Source: an uncultured Eubacteriales bacterium (GTDB taxonomy: Bacteria > Bacillota > Clostridia > Christensenellales > Christensenellaceae). Taken from it: a DNA stretch of 5,170 nucleotides. The notes beneath the pieces were generated by a model that had not been told where the DNA came from, ran no database searches, and saw only the letters and a program-made list of their open reading frames with translations. How positions within the stretch are numbered: the first letter of the stretch is position 1; each line of letters opens with the position of its first letter. A program made the position numbers and the translations under genes. The stretch is from NCBI GenBank assembly GCA_905193725.1, contig CAJJPW010000160.1, forward strand, positions 1 to 5,170, read 5' to 3'. Shown piece by piece: positions 1-5,170 of the stretch.

Positions 1-717
1 AGTAGGTGTTCCCCCTCCAATGTACACGCAGCGAAGATTTCTTGTTTCCCACAGCTCCCGACACGCCTCTATCTCCCACTCCAGAGCGTCTAAGAATTCT
101 ATTTGCCGGCCCTCTCCCAGCTTTTCCATGTCATTTGACGGAAAGGAACAGTAACAGCACCGCCCCACACAAAAGGGTATGGAAATATAGATGTCCACAT
201 CCTCTGGCGCGATGCTGTCTATCACCTCTATCTGATGATGGGCGATTTGAAATGCCAGCGCTGTCTTTTCCTGGCTCACCTCAAAAAAATCTAAAAAGAG
301 CCGTCTTGCCCTTTCTAGACCAAGGGATTGGGTCAGCTCTCTGGCCAGTTTGGTGGGGCGAATGCCGGTAAGTCCTCCCCAGGGAGGGCAAAATCCAGTG
401 ATCTCCTTGAGCGCCTTTGTCATGGCCATTTTGGCAGTATATTTTTTCTTTTTCTCCGGTCTTAAGGGAAGCTCATCTAGCAGTGGAAATTCATAGTTCT
501 TCTGGAAGGCCAAATGTCCCTTCTGGTAGCAGGTAATTTGGTCAGTTTTCGTCGCCTCTTCCCTTATGTGTACGAAATGCCAACCCTGGAAAGGCGCTTG
601 CTCTATCCCTTTTTCCTCTTCCCATTCCACCTTTTCCGGAAAAAAGATTCTCACCACATCTGCCAGTTCGTTTTTCAGTTTCTCTTGATTCGTCTGTAAT
701 TTCACCATAGTTTTCAT
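1..717 (-). CDS. hemZ: HemZ-type radical SAM protein (coproporphyrinogen dehydrogenase family), 3' end outside window
   Basis: The minus-strand frame is open from the ATG at 717 to base 1: 239 codons with no stop or frameshift. The protein continues beyond the window; the family is usually about 500 residues. Residues 1-170 match the HemZ-type N-terminal region, including WGGLTGIRPTK at 113-123. The radical SAM core starts near 176. It has IPFCVGRCCYC, whose C183, C187 and C190 would bind the 4Fe-4S cluster, and the SAM-binding GGGTPT at 234-239. Tyr177 sits where HemN has its conserved YxHIPFC tyrosine, but HemN's histidine is Ser179 here and the fourth HemN cysteine position is Phe192, both as expected for HemZ. 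The family is annotated as oxygen-independent conversion of coproporphyrinogen III to protoporphyrinogen IX in the cytoplasm; the real substrate is uncertain. The start overlaps the upstream gene's stop (TAATG) and lacks a Shine-Dalgarno, suggesting translational coupling. An alternative ATG lies at 708. Confidence 0.9.
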   Translation of the reverse strand, partial: MKTMVKLQTNQEKLKNELADVVRIFFPEKVEWEEEKGIEQAPFQGWHFVHIREEATKTDQITCYQKGHLAFQKNYEFPLLDELPLRPEKKKKYTAKMAMTKALKEITGFCPPWGGLTGIRPTKLARELTQSLGLERARRLFLDFFEVSQEKTALAFQIAHHQIEVIDSIAPEDVDIYISIPFCVGRCCYCSFPSNDMEKLGEGRQIEFLDALEWEIEACRELWETRNLRCVYIGGGTPT

Positions 718-1337
718 TAGACAAAGGGATTACTTTGCTTTTCCTCCCCGATGGTGGTAGTAGACATATGCCCAGGATATACCTTTGTGGCGTCATCCAG
801 ACAAAAGAGTTTGCCACGGATAGAATTTACCAGCTCCGTCATGCTCCCATCTGGAAAGTCTGTACGGCCCACTGATCCCGCAAACAGAGTATCTCCTGAA
901 AACAGGCAATCTTCTATCAAATAGCACACACCGCCTTTTGTGTGACCTGGTGTGTGCAGCACTTTGATCTCCATCCCCGCAAGGTGCAGCACCTGACCGT
1001 CTTGTAGCAAGTGCTCCGCCGGGGTGGTGGCAATATCCAAATACACCATGGCAGACAGGTTTTTCATGCTGTCCGTCAACATCTCTCCATCCAACTGGTG
1101 AATGTAGTAATCACAGGCAAATTGCTGTTTTAGCCTGCCTGCCGCCCCGATGTGGTCAAAATGGCCGTGGGTGAACAAGATCGCCGCTAGATTTAGGCCT
1201 CGCTTATCCAGCTCTCCTTTCAGACGATCCGCTTCATCGCCTGGATCAATGATGATCGCGTCATAGCGATCTTTTTCATATACGATATATGCGTTTGCGC
1301 CCATTCTTCCCACTGCCATACCAATTACTTGTAACAT
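717..1337 (-). CDS. MBL-fold metallo-hydrolase, glyoxalase II-like
   Basis: This is a 206-residue cytoplasmic protein of the metallo-beta-lactamase superfamily, the usual size for small glyoxalase II-like (YcbL-like) hydrolases. All metal ligands are visible: THGHFDH gives H57, H59, D61 and H62, TPGHT gives H132, SGDTLF gives D149 and YPGH gives H190. GRTDFPDGS at 157-165 and the C-terminal NPFV are typical of this subgroup. Zinc (or iron) dependent hydrolysis of a thioester such as S-lactoylglutathione or a related thiol adduct is the family expectation; the actual substrate is unknown, and Clostridia often lack glutathione. The ATG at 1337 is preferred because GAGGTG stands five bases upstream. 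The upstream in-frame ATG at 1370 would add 11 residues but has no ribosome site. The stop TAA overlaps the hemZ ATG, so the two products are probably made together. Confidence 0.88.
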   Translation of the reverse strand: MLQVIGMAVGRMGANAYIVYEKDRYDAIIIDPGDEADRLKGELDKRGLNLAAILFTHGHFDHIGAAGRLKQQFACDYYIHQLDGEMLTDSMKNLSAMVYLDIATTPAEHLLQDGQVLHLAGMEIKVLHTPGHTKGGVCYLIEDCLFSGDTLFAGSVGRTDFPDGSMTELVNSIRGKLFCLDDATKVYPGHMSTTTIGEEKQSNPFV

Positions 1338-1342
1338 ATCTA

Positions 1343-1348
1343 CACCTC
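1343..1348 (-). promoter_or_regulatory. Ribosome binding site of the MBL-fold gene
   Basis: GAGGTG lies five bases before the ATG at 1337. It decides the start against the longer in-frame ATG at 1370, which has no purine-rich site ahead of it. Confidence 0.75.
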
Positions 1349-1433
1349 TTTGCAAATTTCTTCTGATCATTCATGGTCTAAAATAAGAGCGAGCAAGTGC
1401 TCCAGATAAAATGTCGCGCTTCCCTGCACCCCT

Positions 1434-1883
1434 CTAAAACGCCTTTTTACTGTCTATCAGCAGCGTTACCGGGCCGTCGTTGATGAGCTCTACTTCCATC
1501 TCAGCCTGAAATACCCCCGTTTGGATGGGGACCGGCTGCCTTTGGAACGCCTCTACCGCCCTATCATACATCGTCTTCGCCTCGCTGGGCGCTCCTGCCC
1601 GTACAAAGCTCGGCCTTCTCCCCTTCCTACAGTCACCCATCAGCGTAAACTGGGAAACCACTAAGATCTCCCCACCAACGTCCTTAACCGATAAGTTCAT
1701 TTTTCCCTGGTCGTCCTCAAAAATTCTCAGATTTACCGTTTTCTCCACCATATAGGAGATGTCGCTTTGCTCATCTCCCTGTTCTGTAGCCAAAAAAACC
1801 AGCAAACCCTTGCCGATTTCACTGGTCATTTCTCCCTTTACAGATACACTGGCTTTTTTCACTCGCTGGATAACTGCCCTCAT
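1434..1883 (-). CDS. dtd: D-aminoacyl-tRNA deacylase (D-Tyr-tRNA deacylase)
   Basis: The 149-residue product matches the usual DTD length (about 145-150). DTD is a cytoplasmic homodimer that hydrolyses D-amino acids, and wrongly attached glycine, from tRNA by an RNA-based mechanism. It starts with the family signature MRAVIQRV and carries both active-site motifs: SQFTL at 77-81 and NDGPVT at 135-140, the latter with the Gly-cisPro pair used for chiral rejection. KGRRPSF at 87-93 and TGVFQAEM at 122-129 are also family-typical. A longer in-frame ATG at 1922 would add 13 unrelated residues (a basic extension) and is rejected, since GGAG stands five bases before the ATG at 1883 and the homology begins exactly there. 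It follows rel after a 245-base gap and precedes the MBL-fold gene by 96 bases. The stop is TAG. Confidence 0.95.
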   Translation of the reverse strand: MRAVIQRVKKASVSVKGEMTSEIGKGLLVFLATEQGDEQSDISYMVEKTVNLRIFEDDQGKMNLSVKDVGGEILVVSQFTLMGDCRKGRRPSFVRAGAPSEAKTMYDRAVEAFQRQPVPIQTGVFQAEMEVELINDGPVTLLIDSKKAF

Positions 1884-1888
1884 AAACA

Positions 1889-1892
1889 CTCC
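1889..1892 (-). promoter_or_regulatory. Ribosome binding site of dtd
   Basis: GGAG lies five bases before the dtd ATG at 1883. It supports that start over the in-frame ATG at 1922. Confidence 0.7.
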
Positions 1893-1920
1893 ATTTCTGA
1901 ATCTTTTACGTCTCAATTTC

Positions 1921-1947
1921 ACTCTATTTTCTTTATGCTCCAGTCAA
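1921..1947 (-). promoter_or_regulatory. Possible weak promoter ahead of dtd
   Basis: TTGACT (1947-1942, five of six matches to the sigma-A -35 box) is followed after 15 bases by TAGAGT (1926-1921, four of six to the -10 box). The spacer is shorter than the preferred 16-18 and there is no extended -10, so this is only a candidate. A transcript from here would have a leader of about 30 bases before dtd. Confidence 0.2.
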
Positions 1948-1985
1948 AATCCCTGGTCGCATTCTCTATTTCCTGCTAGTCAAAA
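1922..1985 (-). repeat. Imperfect duplicated motif TTTTGACT ... AAATAGAG
   Basis: TTTTGACT occurs at 1985-1978 and again at 1949-1942. Each copy is followed by AAATAGAG, at 1971-1964 (6 bases after) and 1929-1922 (12 bases after). Both copies lie upstream of dtd. They may be a local duplication of a regulatory segment or chance in AT-rich DNA. Confidence 0.35.
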
Positions 1986-2003
1986 CTTCTATGCTAACTC
2001 AAC

Positions 2004-2014
2004 TGTTGCCAACA
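2004..2014. promoter_or_regulatory. Short palindrome, possible operator
   Basis: TGTTG-C-CAACA is a perfect odd palindrome in the middle of the rel-dtd gap. The single-base centre makes it a poor RNA hairpin, so a protein-binding half-site pair is the more natural reading. No regulator is implied by the window, and chance is quite possible. Confidence 0.2.
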
Positions 2015-2076
2015 ATACTTCTGAGAGTTTTTCACATACGTACTACTGGTCTTCCACCGATCCAAATCCTCTTTAC

Positions 2077-2115
2077 TCTTGCTTCCAGCCTGATTGCTAT
2101 GAAAATCTTGCTTCC
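2077..2115 (-). repeat. 10-base direct repeat in the rel-dtd gap
   Basis: GGAAGCAAGA occurs at 2115-2106 and 2086-2077 on the minus strand, 29 bases start to start, just downstream of the rel stop. The match is exact over ten bases and does not extend on either side. Function unknown. Confidence 0.5.
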
Positions 2116-2128
2116 TACTTGCTCATAA

Positions 2129-4285
2129 CTAGTAGTTGACCCGAAAGACCTCGGATACCCCACTGATATTTTGCAGTTTGCTAATGAGCTGGTTGATCTC
2201 CTTCACATCCGAGATTTCAATGCGCACAGTGATCACCGCCCCTAAATTTTTGCCAGTGCGCACGTTAAGAGCAATGATGTTATATCCGCTGGAATATAGC
2301 ACTTGAGAGATCTCCATCAGAAGCTTGGGCCTATCGATGGACTTAATCTCCAGCTCTACCATGTAGGTGGAGTTTTCATCGTTACTCCAAGCCACTTCGA
2401 TTCTCCGATCTGCCTCAAAGTCAATATCATTAATATTTCGGCAGTCGGCTCGGTGCACCGAAACGCCTCGGCCTCTGGTAATATACCCGATAATTTTATC
2501 CCCTGGTACAGGGTTACAGCACTTGGCAAACCGTACAACCATATCTCCCTGTCCCTTGACGATGACAGCATCATGGTTCGCCTTGTTTCCCTCTTTTTCT
2601 GCCGCCGTCTTGTGAACTTCCTCTTTGGCGTCCACAATATGGTGATCTGCCTTGTACTGCTCGATGAGTTTAAACAGCACTTGGTTAGTTGTGATACCGC
2701 CATAGCCAACTGCCGCATATAAGTCGTCGATGGACTGTATGGTGAACTTGCTGAAAATGTCTTTGACCTTCTTGTTTTTCATCAATTCAAAGAGGTTATA
2801 ACCGAGGCGTTTTGCCTCTTTTTCCAGCATGTCTTTCCCTTTAATGATGTTCTCCTCTTTGAGTTCCTTTTTAAACCACTGGCGGATCTTATTTCTGGCC
2901 TGAGTAGTTTTGACAATCTTTAGCCAATCTCTGCTAGGTCCTTTGTGGGCAGCAGACGTCAAAATCGCCACCACGTCTCCCGTTTTAAGCTCATAGTCCA
3001 GCGGCACAATCTTTCCGTTGATCTTCGCGCCCACACAGTGATTTCCTATATCACTGTGAATGCTGTAGGCAAAGTCCAAAGGAGTGGAGCCCTTCACAAA
3101 CGTCTTCACATCCCCTTTAGGAGTAAACACAAACACATTGTCGCTGAAAAAATCGATCTTGAGGGATTCCACAAACTCCTTAGAGTCCTTTAAATCTGTC
3201 TGCCACTCGGTCAGCTCTTTGAGCCAATCCAGTTTAGGATAGACCTCATCGTTTTTGATGCCCTCTTTGTATTTCCAGTGGGCAGCAATGCCGTATTCCG
3301 CAATTTTGTGCATTTCATGGGTTCTTATTTGCACTTCAAAAGGCCGTCCATCTTCTCCCAATACAGTCGTATGAAGCGATTGATACACATTTTCCTTCGG
3401 GACAGCAATATAGTCCTTAAACCGCATGGGTAAAGGTTTCCACATCGTATGAACCACACCTAAGGCAGCATAACAATCTCTAACGGTGTTTACGATAATG
3501 CGCACCGCAATGAGGTCAAACACCTCTTCAAAGGATTTGAATTTGGTCTTCATTTTGCGATAGATGCTGTAAATGTGCTTGGCTCTGCCCTCAATCACCA
3601 CATCCAAATTCATAGAATCGAACTTTTTGCGCAGTGTGTCGATGACTTTTTGGGTTTCTTCCTCTCTCTCCTTGCGGGTACTGCTGATTTTTGCAGCAAT
3701 ATCCATATAGGCGTCGTGGTCTAAGTACTTCAGCGAAAGATCTTCCAACTCCCACTTGATCGCATTAATCCCCAGCCTATGGGCAAGCGGTGCATAGATC
3801 TCCAGCGTCTCTCTAGCCTTTTCCTTTTGTTTCTCCGGTGGCTGGTATTTGAGCGTCCGCATATTGTGCAAACGGTCTGCCAGTTTGATGATCACCACCC
3901 GAATGTCGCTGGCCATCGCCAGAAACATCTTTCTCAAACTCTCTGCCTGCTGTTCTTCTTTAGTCTGGAAGTCAAATTTGCTCAGTTTGGTAACCCCATC
4001 TACTAATTTGGTGACCTCTGGGCCAAACAGCTCACGAATTTGTTCCGTAGTGTAGTCGGTATCCTCGATCACATCGTGCAAAATGCCCGCAATGATACTG
4101 GTTTCGTCCAGTCCTAATTCCGCCAGGATATAGGCCACCTGCACAGGATGGGTTACATATGGCTCGCCAGATTTGCGCAGTTGTCCCTCATGGGCTTGTT
4201 CTGCAATTTGAAAAGCCTTTTGGATCATAGGTTTCTTATCATATTGTGGATATTTCGTTATAAATTCCTTATAAAAATCCTGCAT
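2129..4285 (-). CDS. relA: Bifunctional (p)ppGpp synthetase/hydrolase Rel
   Basis: This long RelA/SpoT homologue of 718 residues (family about 720-740) makes (p)ppGpp from GTP/GDP and ATP under amino-acid starvation on the ribosome, and hydrolyses it. Domains from the ATG: the HD hydrolase at about 20-190 is intact, with H46 (THP), H70-D71 and E74-D75 (HDVIED) and D137 (ADRLHN). The synthetase at about 195-370 has GRAKHIYSIYRKM at 233-245, D257, Y301 and E317 (FEVQIRT). Its RFKD loop (288-291) is the form found in bifunctional enzymes, not the EXDD of synthetase-only RelA. A TGS domain spans about 383-444. The conserved Cys-Cys pair is C589-C590, with H611 and C615 in the zinc-finger-like domain, and a C-terminal ACT domain spans about 642-717. 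An in-frame GTG at 4294 would add three residues but lies inside the AGGTGG ribosome site that serves the ATG. The stop TAG is backed up by an in-frame TGA two codons later. Confidence 0.96.
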   Translation of the reverse strand: MQDFYKEFITKYPQYDKKPMIQKAFQIAEQAHEGQLRKSGEPYVTHPVQVAYILAELGLDETSIIAGILHDVIEDTDYTTEQIRELFGPEVTKLVDGVTKLSKFDFQTKEEQQAESLRKMFLAMASDIRVVIIKLADRLHNMRTLKYQPPEKQKEKARETLEIYAPLAHRLGINAIKWELEDLSLKYLDHDAYMDIAAKISSTRKEREEETQKVIDTLRKKFDSMNLDVVIEGRAKHIYSIYRKMKTKFKSFEEVFDLIAVRIIVNTVRDCYAALGVVHTMWKPLPMRFKDYIAVPKENVYQSLHTTVLGEDGRPFEVQIRTHEMHKIAEYGIAAHWKYKEGIKNDEVYPKLDWLKELTEWQTDLKDSKEFVESLKIDFFSDNVFVFTPKGDVKTFVKGSTPLDFAYSIHSDIGNHCVGAKINGKIVPLDYELKTGDVVAILTSAAHKGPSRDWLKIVKTTQARNKIRQWFKKELKEENIIKGKDMLEKEAKRLGYNLFELMKNKKVKDIFSKFTIQSIDDLYAAVGYGGITTNQVLFKLIEQYKADHHIVDAKEEVHKTAAEKEGNKANHDAVIVKGQGDMVVRFAKCCNPVPGDKIIGYITRGRGVSVHRADCRNINDIDFEADRRIEVAWSNDENSTYMVELEIKSIDRPKLLMEISQVLYSSGYNIIALNVRTGKNLGAVITVRIEISDVKEINQLISKLQNISGVSEVFRVNY

Positions 4286-4290
4286 ACCTG

Positions 4291-4296
4291 CCACCT
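4291..4296 (-). promoter_or_regulatory. Ribosome binding site of rel
   Basis: AGGTGG lies five bases before the ATG at 4285. A second purine-rich site, AGGAG at 4313-4309, sits too far (14 bases) from the alternative GTG at 4294 to favour that start. Confidence 0.6.
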
Positions 4297-4353
4297 AAGC
4301 CAAAATATCTCCTAAAACCCTTCCCCGGCGCTGCTCAACTTCTCTACACTCTA

Positions 4354-4866
4354 TCAGAACACGATAAATGTGTCAATGTCATACCCTTCTAAGGTCTTAC
4401 GTCCTCCTAAAAATGCCAGTTCAATGGCAAACACCAATCCAACTACTTGACCGCCCATCTCCTCCACCAATTCACAGGTGGCCTTAGCGGTACCGCCAGT
4501 TGCCAACAAGTCGTCTATAATCACCACTTTCATGCCAGGCTGAATAGCGTCTTTATGGATTTCCACAATATTATGTCCATATTCTAGGTCATATGTCTTT
4601 TTCACCGTCTCCGCAGGGAGCTTCCCATCTTTGCGAATGGGCACAAATCCCTTTTTCATGGCATATGCCACAGGGGCGCCAAACACAAATCCCCGCGCCT
4701 CTGGTCCTAGAATGGCATCCACTTCCTTTCCCTTGAGCGCTCCTACCATTTGATCTACCAAATAGGCAAAAGCTTCTCCATCCTTTAACAATGTGGTGAT
4801 GTCTTTAAATTCAACGCCCTCTTTGGGAAAGTTGCTAATATTTCTGATTTTTCCTCTCAAATCCAT
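4354..4866 (-). CDS. apt: Adenine phosphoribosyltransferase
   Basis: Apt is a cytoplasmic type I phosphoribosyltransferase, usually a homodimer, that salvages adenine by joining it to PRPP to give AMP and pyrophosphate. The 170-residue length equals the common Firmicutes form. Visible family elements are the N-terminal IRNISNFPKEGVEFKDIT region (8-25) contacting adenine, EARGF at 56-60, the flexible-loop segment RKDGKLP at 78-84, and the PRPP-binding signature VVIIDDLLATGGTA at 114-127 with its adjacent aspartates. The ATG at 4866 is supported by GAGG eight bases upstream, lying within the last recJ codons. Only five bases separate it from recJ, so co-transcription is very likely. The gene ends in a tandem TGA TAG stop, 68 bases before the rel ATG. 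Its product AMP and the PRPP/purine pool connect loosely to (p)ppGpp control, but that link is inference. Confidence 0.96.
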   Translation of the reverse strand: MDLRGKIRNISNFPKEGVEFKDITTLLKDGEAFAYLVDQMVGALKGKEVDAILGPEARGFVFGAPVAYAMKKGFVPIRKDGKLPAETVKKTYDLEYGHNIVEIHKDAIQPGMKVVIIDDLLATGGTAKATCELVEEMGGQVVGLVFAIELAFLGGRKTLEGYDIDTFIVF

Positions 4867-4871
4867 AGTTA

Positions 4872-5170
4872 CTACCTCAACTCTGTCAATTTTTCCAGTC
4901 CGCGGATCAATTCGCTGCTGTGCAAATCGATCTTTTTGCCATGATCTAACATCGTAATTTTTATTTTATCACTTTTTTCCCATTCAATCAATGCAAGCTC
5001 TGTGAATACCTGTAGGCCAAACCAAATTTTTTTCAATTCCAGCTTGGGAAGCAGCCCTGCAATCCGCTGTATCGCGTCCGCTTTTCCACTGAACTGTTCT
5101 ATACTTATTTTTTTCACGGCCAAATATACCTGGCCAAGTTCCTGCCGGCTGGTCAGCAGCTCCCTTGCCT
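4872..5170 (-). CDS. recJ: Single-stranded-DNA-specific exonuclease RecJ, C-terminal end only
   Basis: The frame is open from the window edge to the TAG at 4874-4872, giving the last 98 complete residues (beginning ARELLTSRQELGQVYLAV). The pattern of a basic RQELGQVY helix, a run of helices, then GLQVFTELALIEWE and a short beta-rich tail matches the C-terminal domain of Firmicutes RecJ (RecJ_C family), not the catalytic DHH/DHHA1 core, which lies upstream and outside the window. RecJ is a 5'-3' exonuclease on single-stranded DNA in recombination and mismatch or base-excision repair. A TTG at 5123 is an internal codon of this frame, not a start, because the homology continues upstream of it. 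recJ followed directly by apt is a common Firmicutes pair, which supports the call. Confidence 0.85.
   Translation of the reverse strand, partial: ARELLTSRQELGQVYLAVKKISIEQFSGKADAIQRIAGLLPKLELKKIWFGLQVFTELALIEWEKSDKIKITMLDHGKKIDLHSSELIRGLEKLTELR

Larger units (their letters stand above)
1884..2128 (-). other. Non-coding gap between rel and dtd
   Basis: This 245-base stretch is the only long gap in the window; the other junctions range from a one-base overlap to 96 bases. No minus-strand frame in it combines a start, a ribosome site and a meaningful product. No tRNA, T-box (no AGGGTGG-type box), known riboswitch or strong hairpin-plus-T-run terminator is recognisable. It does contain a 10-base direct repeat, a repeated TTTTGACT/AAATAGAG pair, an 11-base palindrome and several short complementary segments. 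It is likely the 5' leader, and possibly the promoter region, of dtd-MBL-hemZ. Confidence 0.7.

Noticed and set aside
122..128. Any CRISPR array, insertion sequence, tRNA or rRNA gene in the window.
   Set aside because: No regularly spaced repeats, transposase motifs, terminal inverted repeats or RNA gene signatures were seen on either strand; the interval given is only a placeholder.
6..371. A 121-codon plus-strand open frame opposite hemZ.
   Set aside because: The minus strand carries the conserved HemZ radical SAM motifs across the same bases; the plus-strand frame has no recognisable domain or ribosome site.
542..817. A 91-codon minus-strand open frame across the MBL-hemZ junction.
   Set aside because: It overlaps the MBL-fold gene end and the hemZ start in another frame, both of which have clear family matches.
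1380..1403. A GAGC-ACTT-GCTC hairpin followed by a T-rich stretch between dtd and the MBL-fold gene, considered as a terminator.
   Set aside because: The stem has only four base pairs, and an extra GCTC separates it from the broken T run; this is too weak to call.
1884..2128. A T-box or amino-acid leader before dtd.
   Set aside because: There is no AGGGTGG-type antiterminator box, no specifier-loop context and no terminator. The leader peptide frames lack a start with a ribosome site.
1995..2128. A decayed gene or rel extension in the gap, since the rel frame reads on for about 40 codons after TAG TTA TGA.
   Set aside because: Rel already ends with a complete ACT domain, and the downstream codons show no family resemblance.
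1759..2139. A 126-codon plus-strand open frame crossing the dtd start and the whole rel-dtd gap.
   Set aside because: It is antisense to dtd over much of its length, has no ribosome site, and its Ser/Thr/Asn/Phe-rich product looks like translated non-coding DNA rather than a protein family.
5121..5123. TTG as the start of a separate 83-residue gene.
   Set aside because: The frame is open through to the window edge, and the residues before it fit the RecJ C-terminal domain.

Overview
This window is a tightly packed run of six genes, all read on the minus strand, from a Gram-positive anaerobe that is most likely a member of the Clostridia. Reading direction is from the high-coordinate end to the low end: recJ (3' end only), apt, relA/rel, dtd, an MBL-fold hydrolase gene, and hemZ (5' part only). 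The placement rests on gene order and protein type: a RecJ with the Firmicutes-type C-terminal domain, a bifunctional Rel, a 170-residue Apt and a HemZ-type radical SAM protein. Base composition is moderate. Genus and species cannot be read from the window.

Layout: 4872-5170 is the end of RecJ. Five bases later apt starts, with its Shine-Dalgarno inside the last recJ codons. After 68 bases comes a full-length Rel (718 residues from the preferred ATG). A 245-base gap (1884-2128) then interrupts the packing before dtd. A further 96 bases separate dtd from the metallo-beta-lactamase-fold gene. That gene overlaps hemZ by one base in a TAATG junction, so hemZ is probably translated by reinitiation. 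hemZ runs off the low end of the window just after its GGGTPT motif.

Themes: RecJ belongs to DNA repair and Apt to adenine salvage. Rel makes and degrades (p)ppGpp, Dtd clears D-aminoacyl-tRNA, and HemZ is a radical SAM enzyme of the coproporphyrinogen dehydrogenase family. From general knowledge, recJ-apt-relA-dtd-MBL-hemZ, commonly followed by hisS and aspS, is a recurring clostridial order; that continuation lies outside this window. The genes look intact, with their catalytic motifs present.

I did not find a strong case for a new system. The least explained DNA is the 245-base relA-dtd gap. It holds a 10-base direct repeat, a repeated TTGACT-containing motif, a small palindrome and competing short pairings. 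A second-look point is what HemZ and its coupled MBL-fold partner do in such organisms. The plus strand shows no credible gene.
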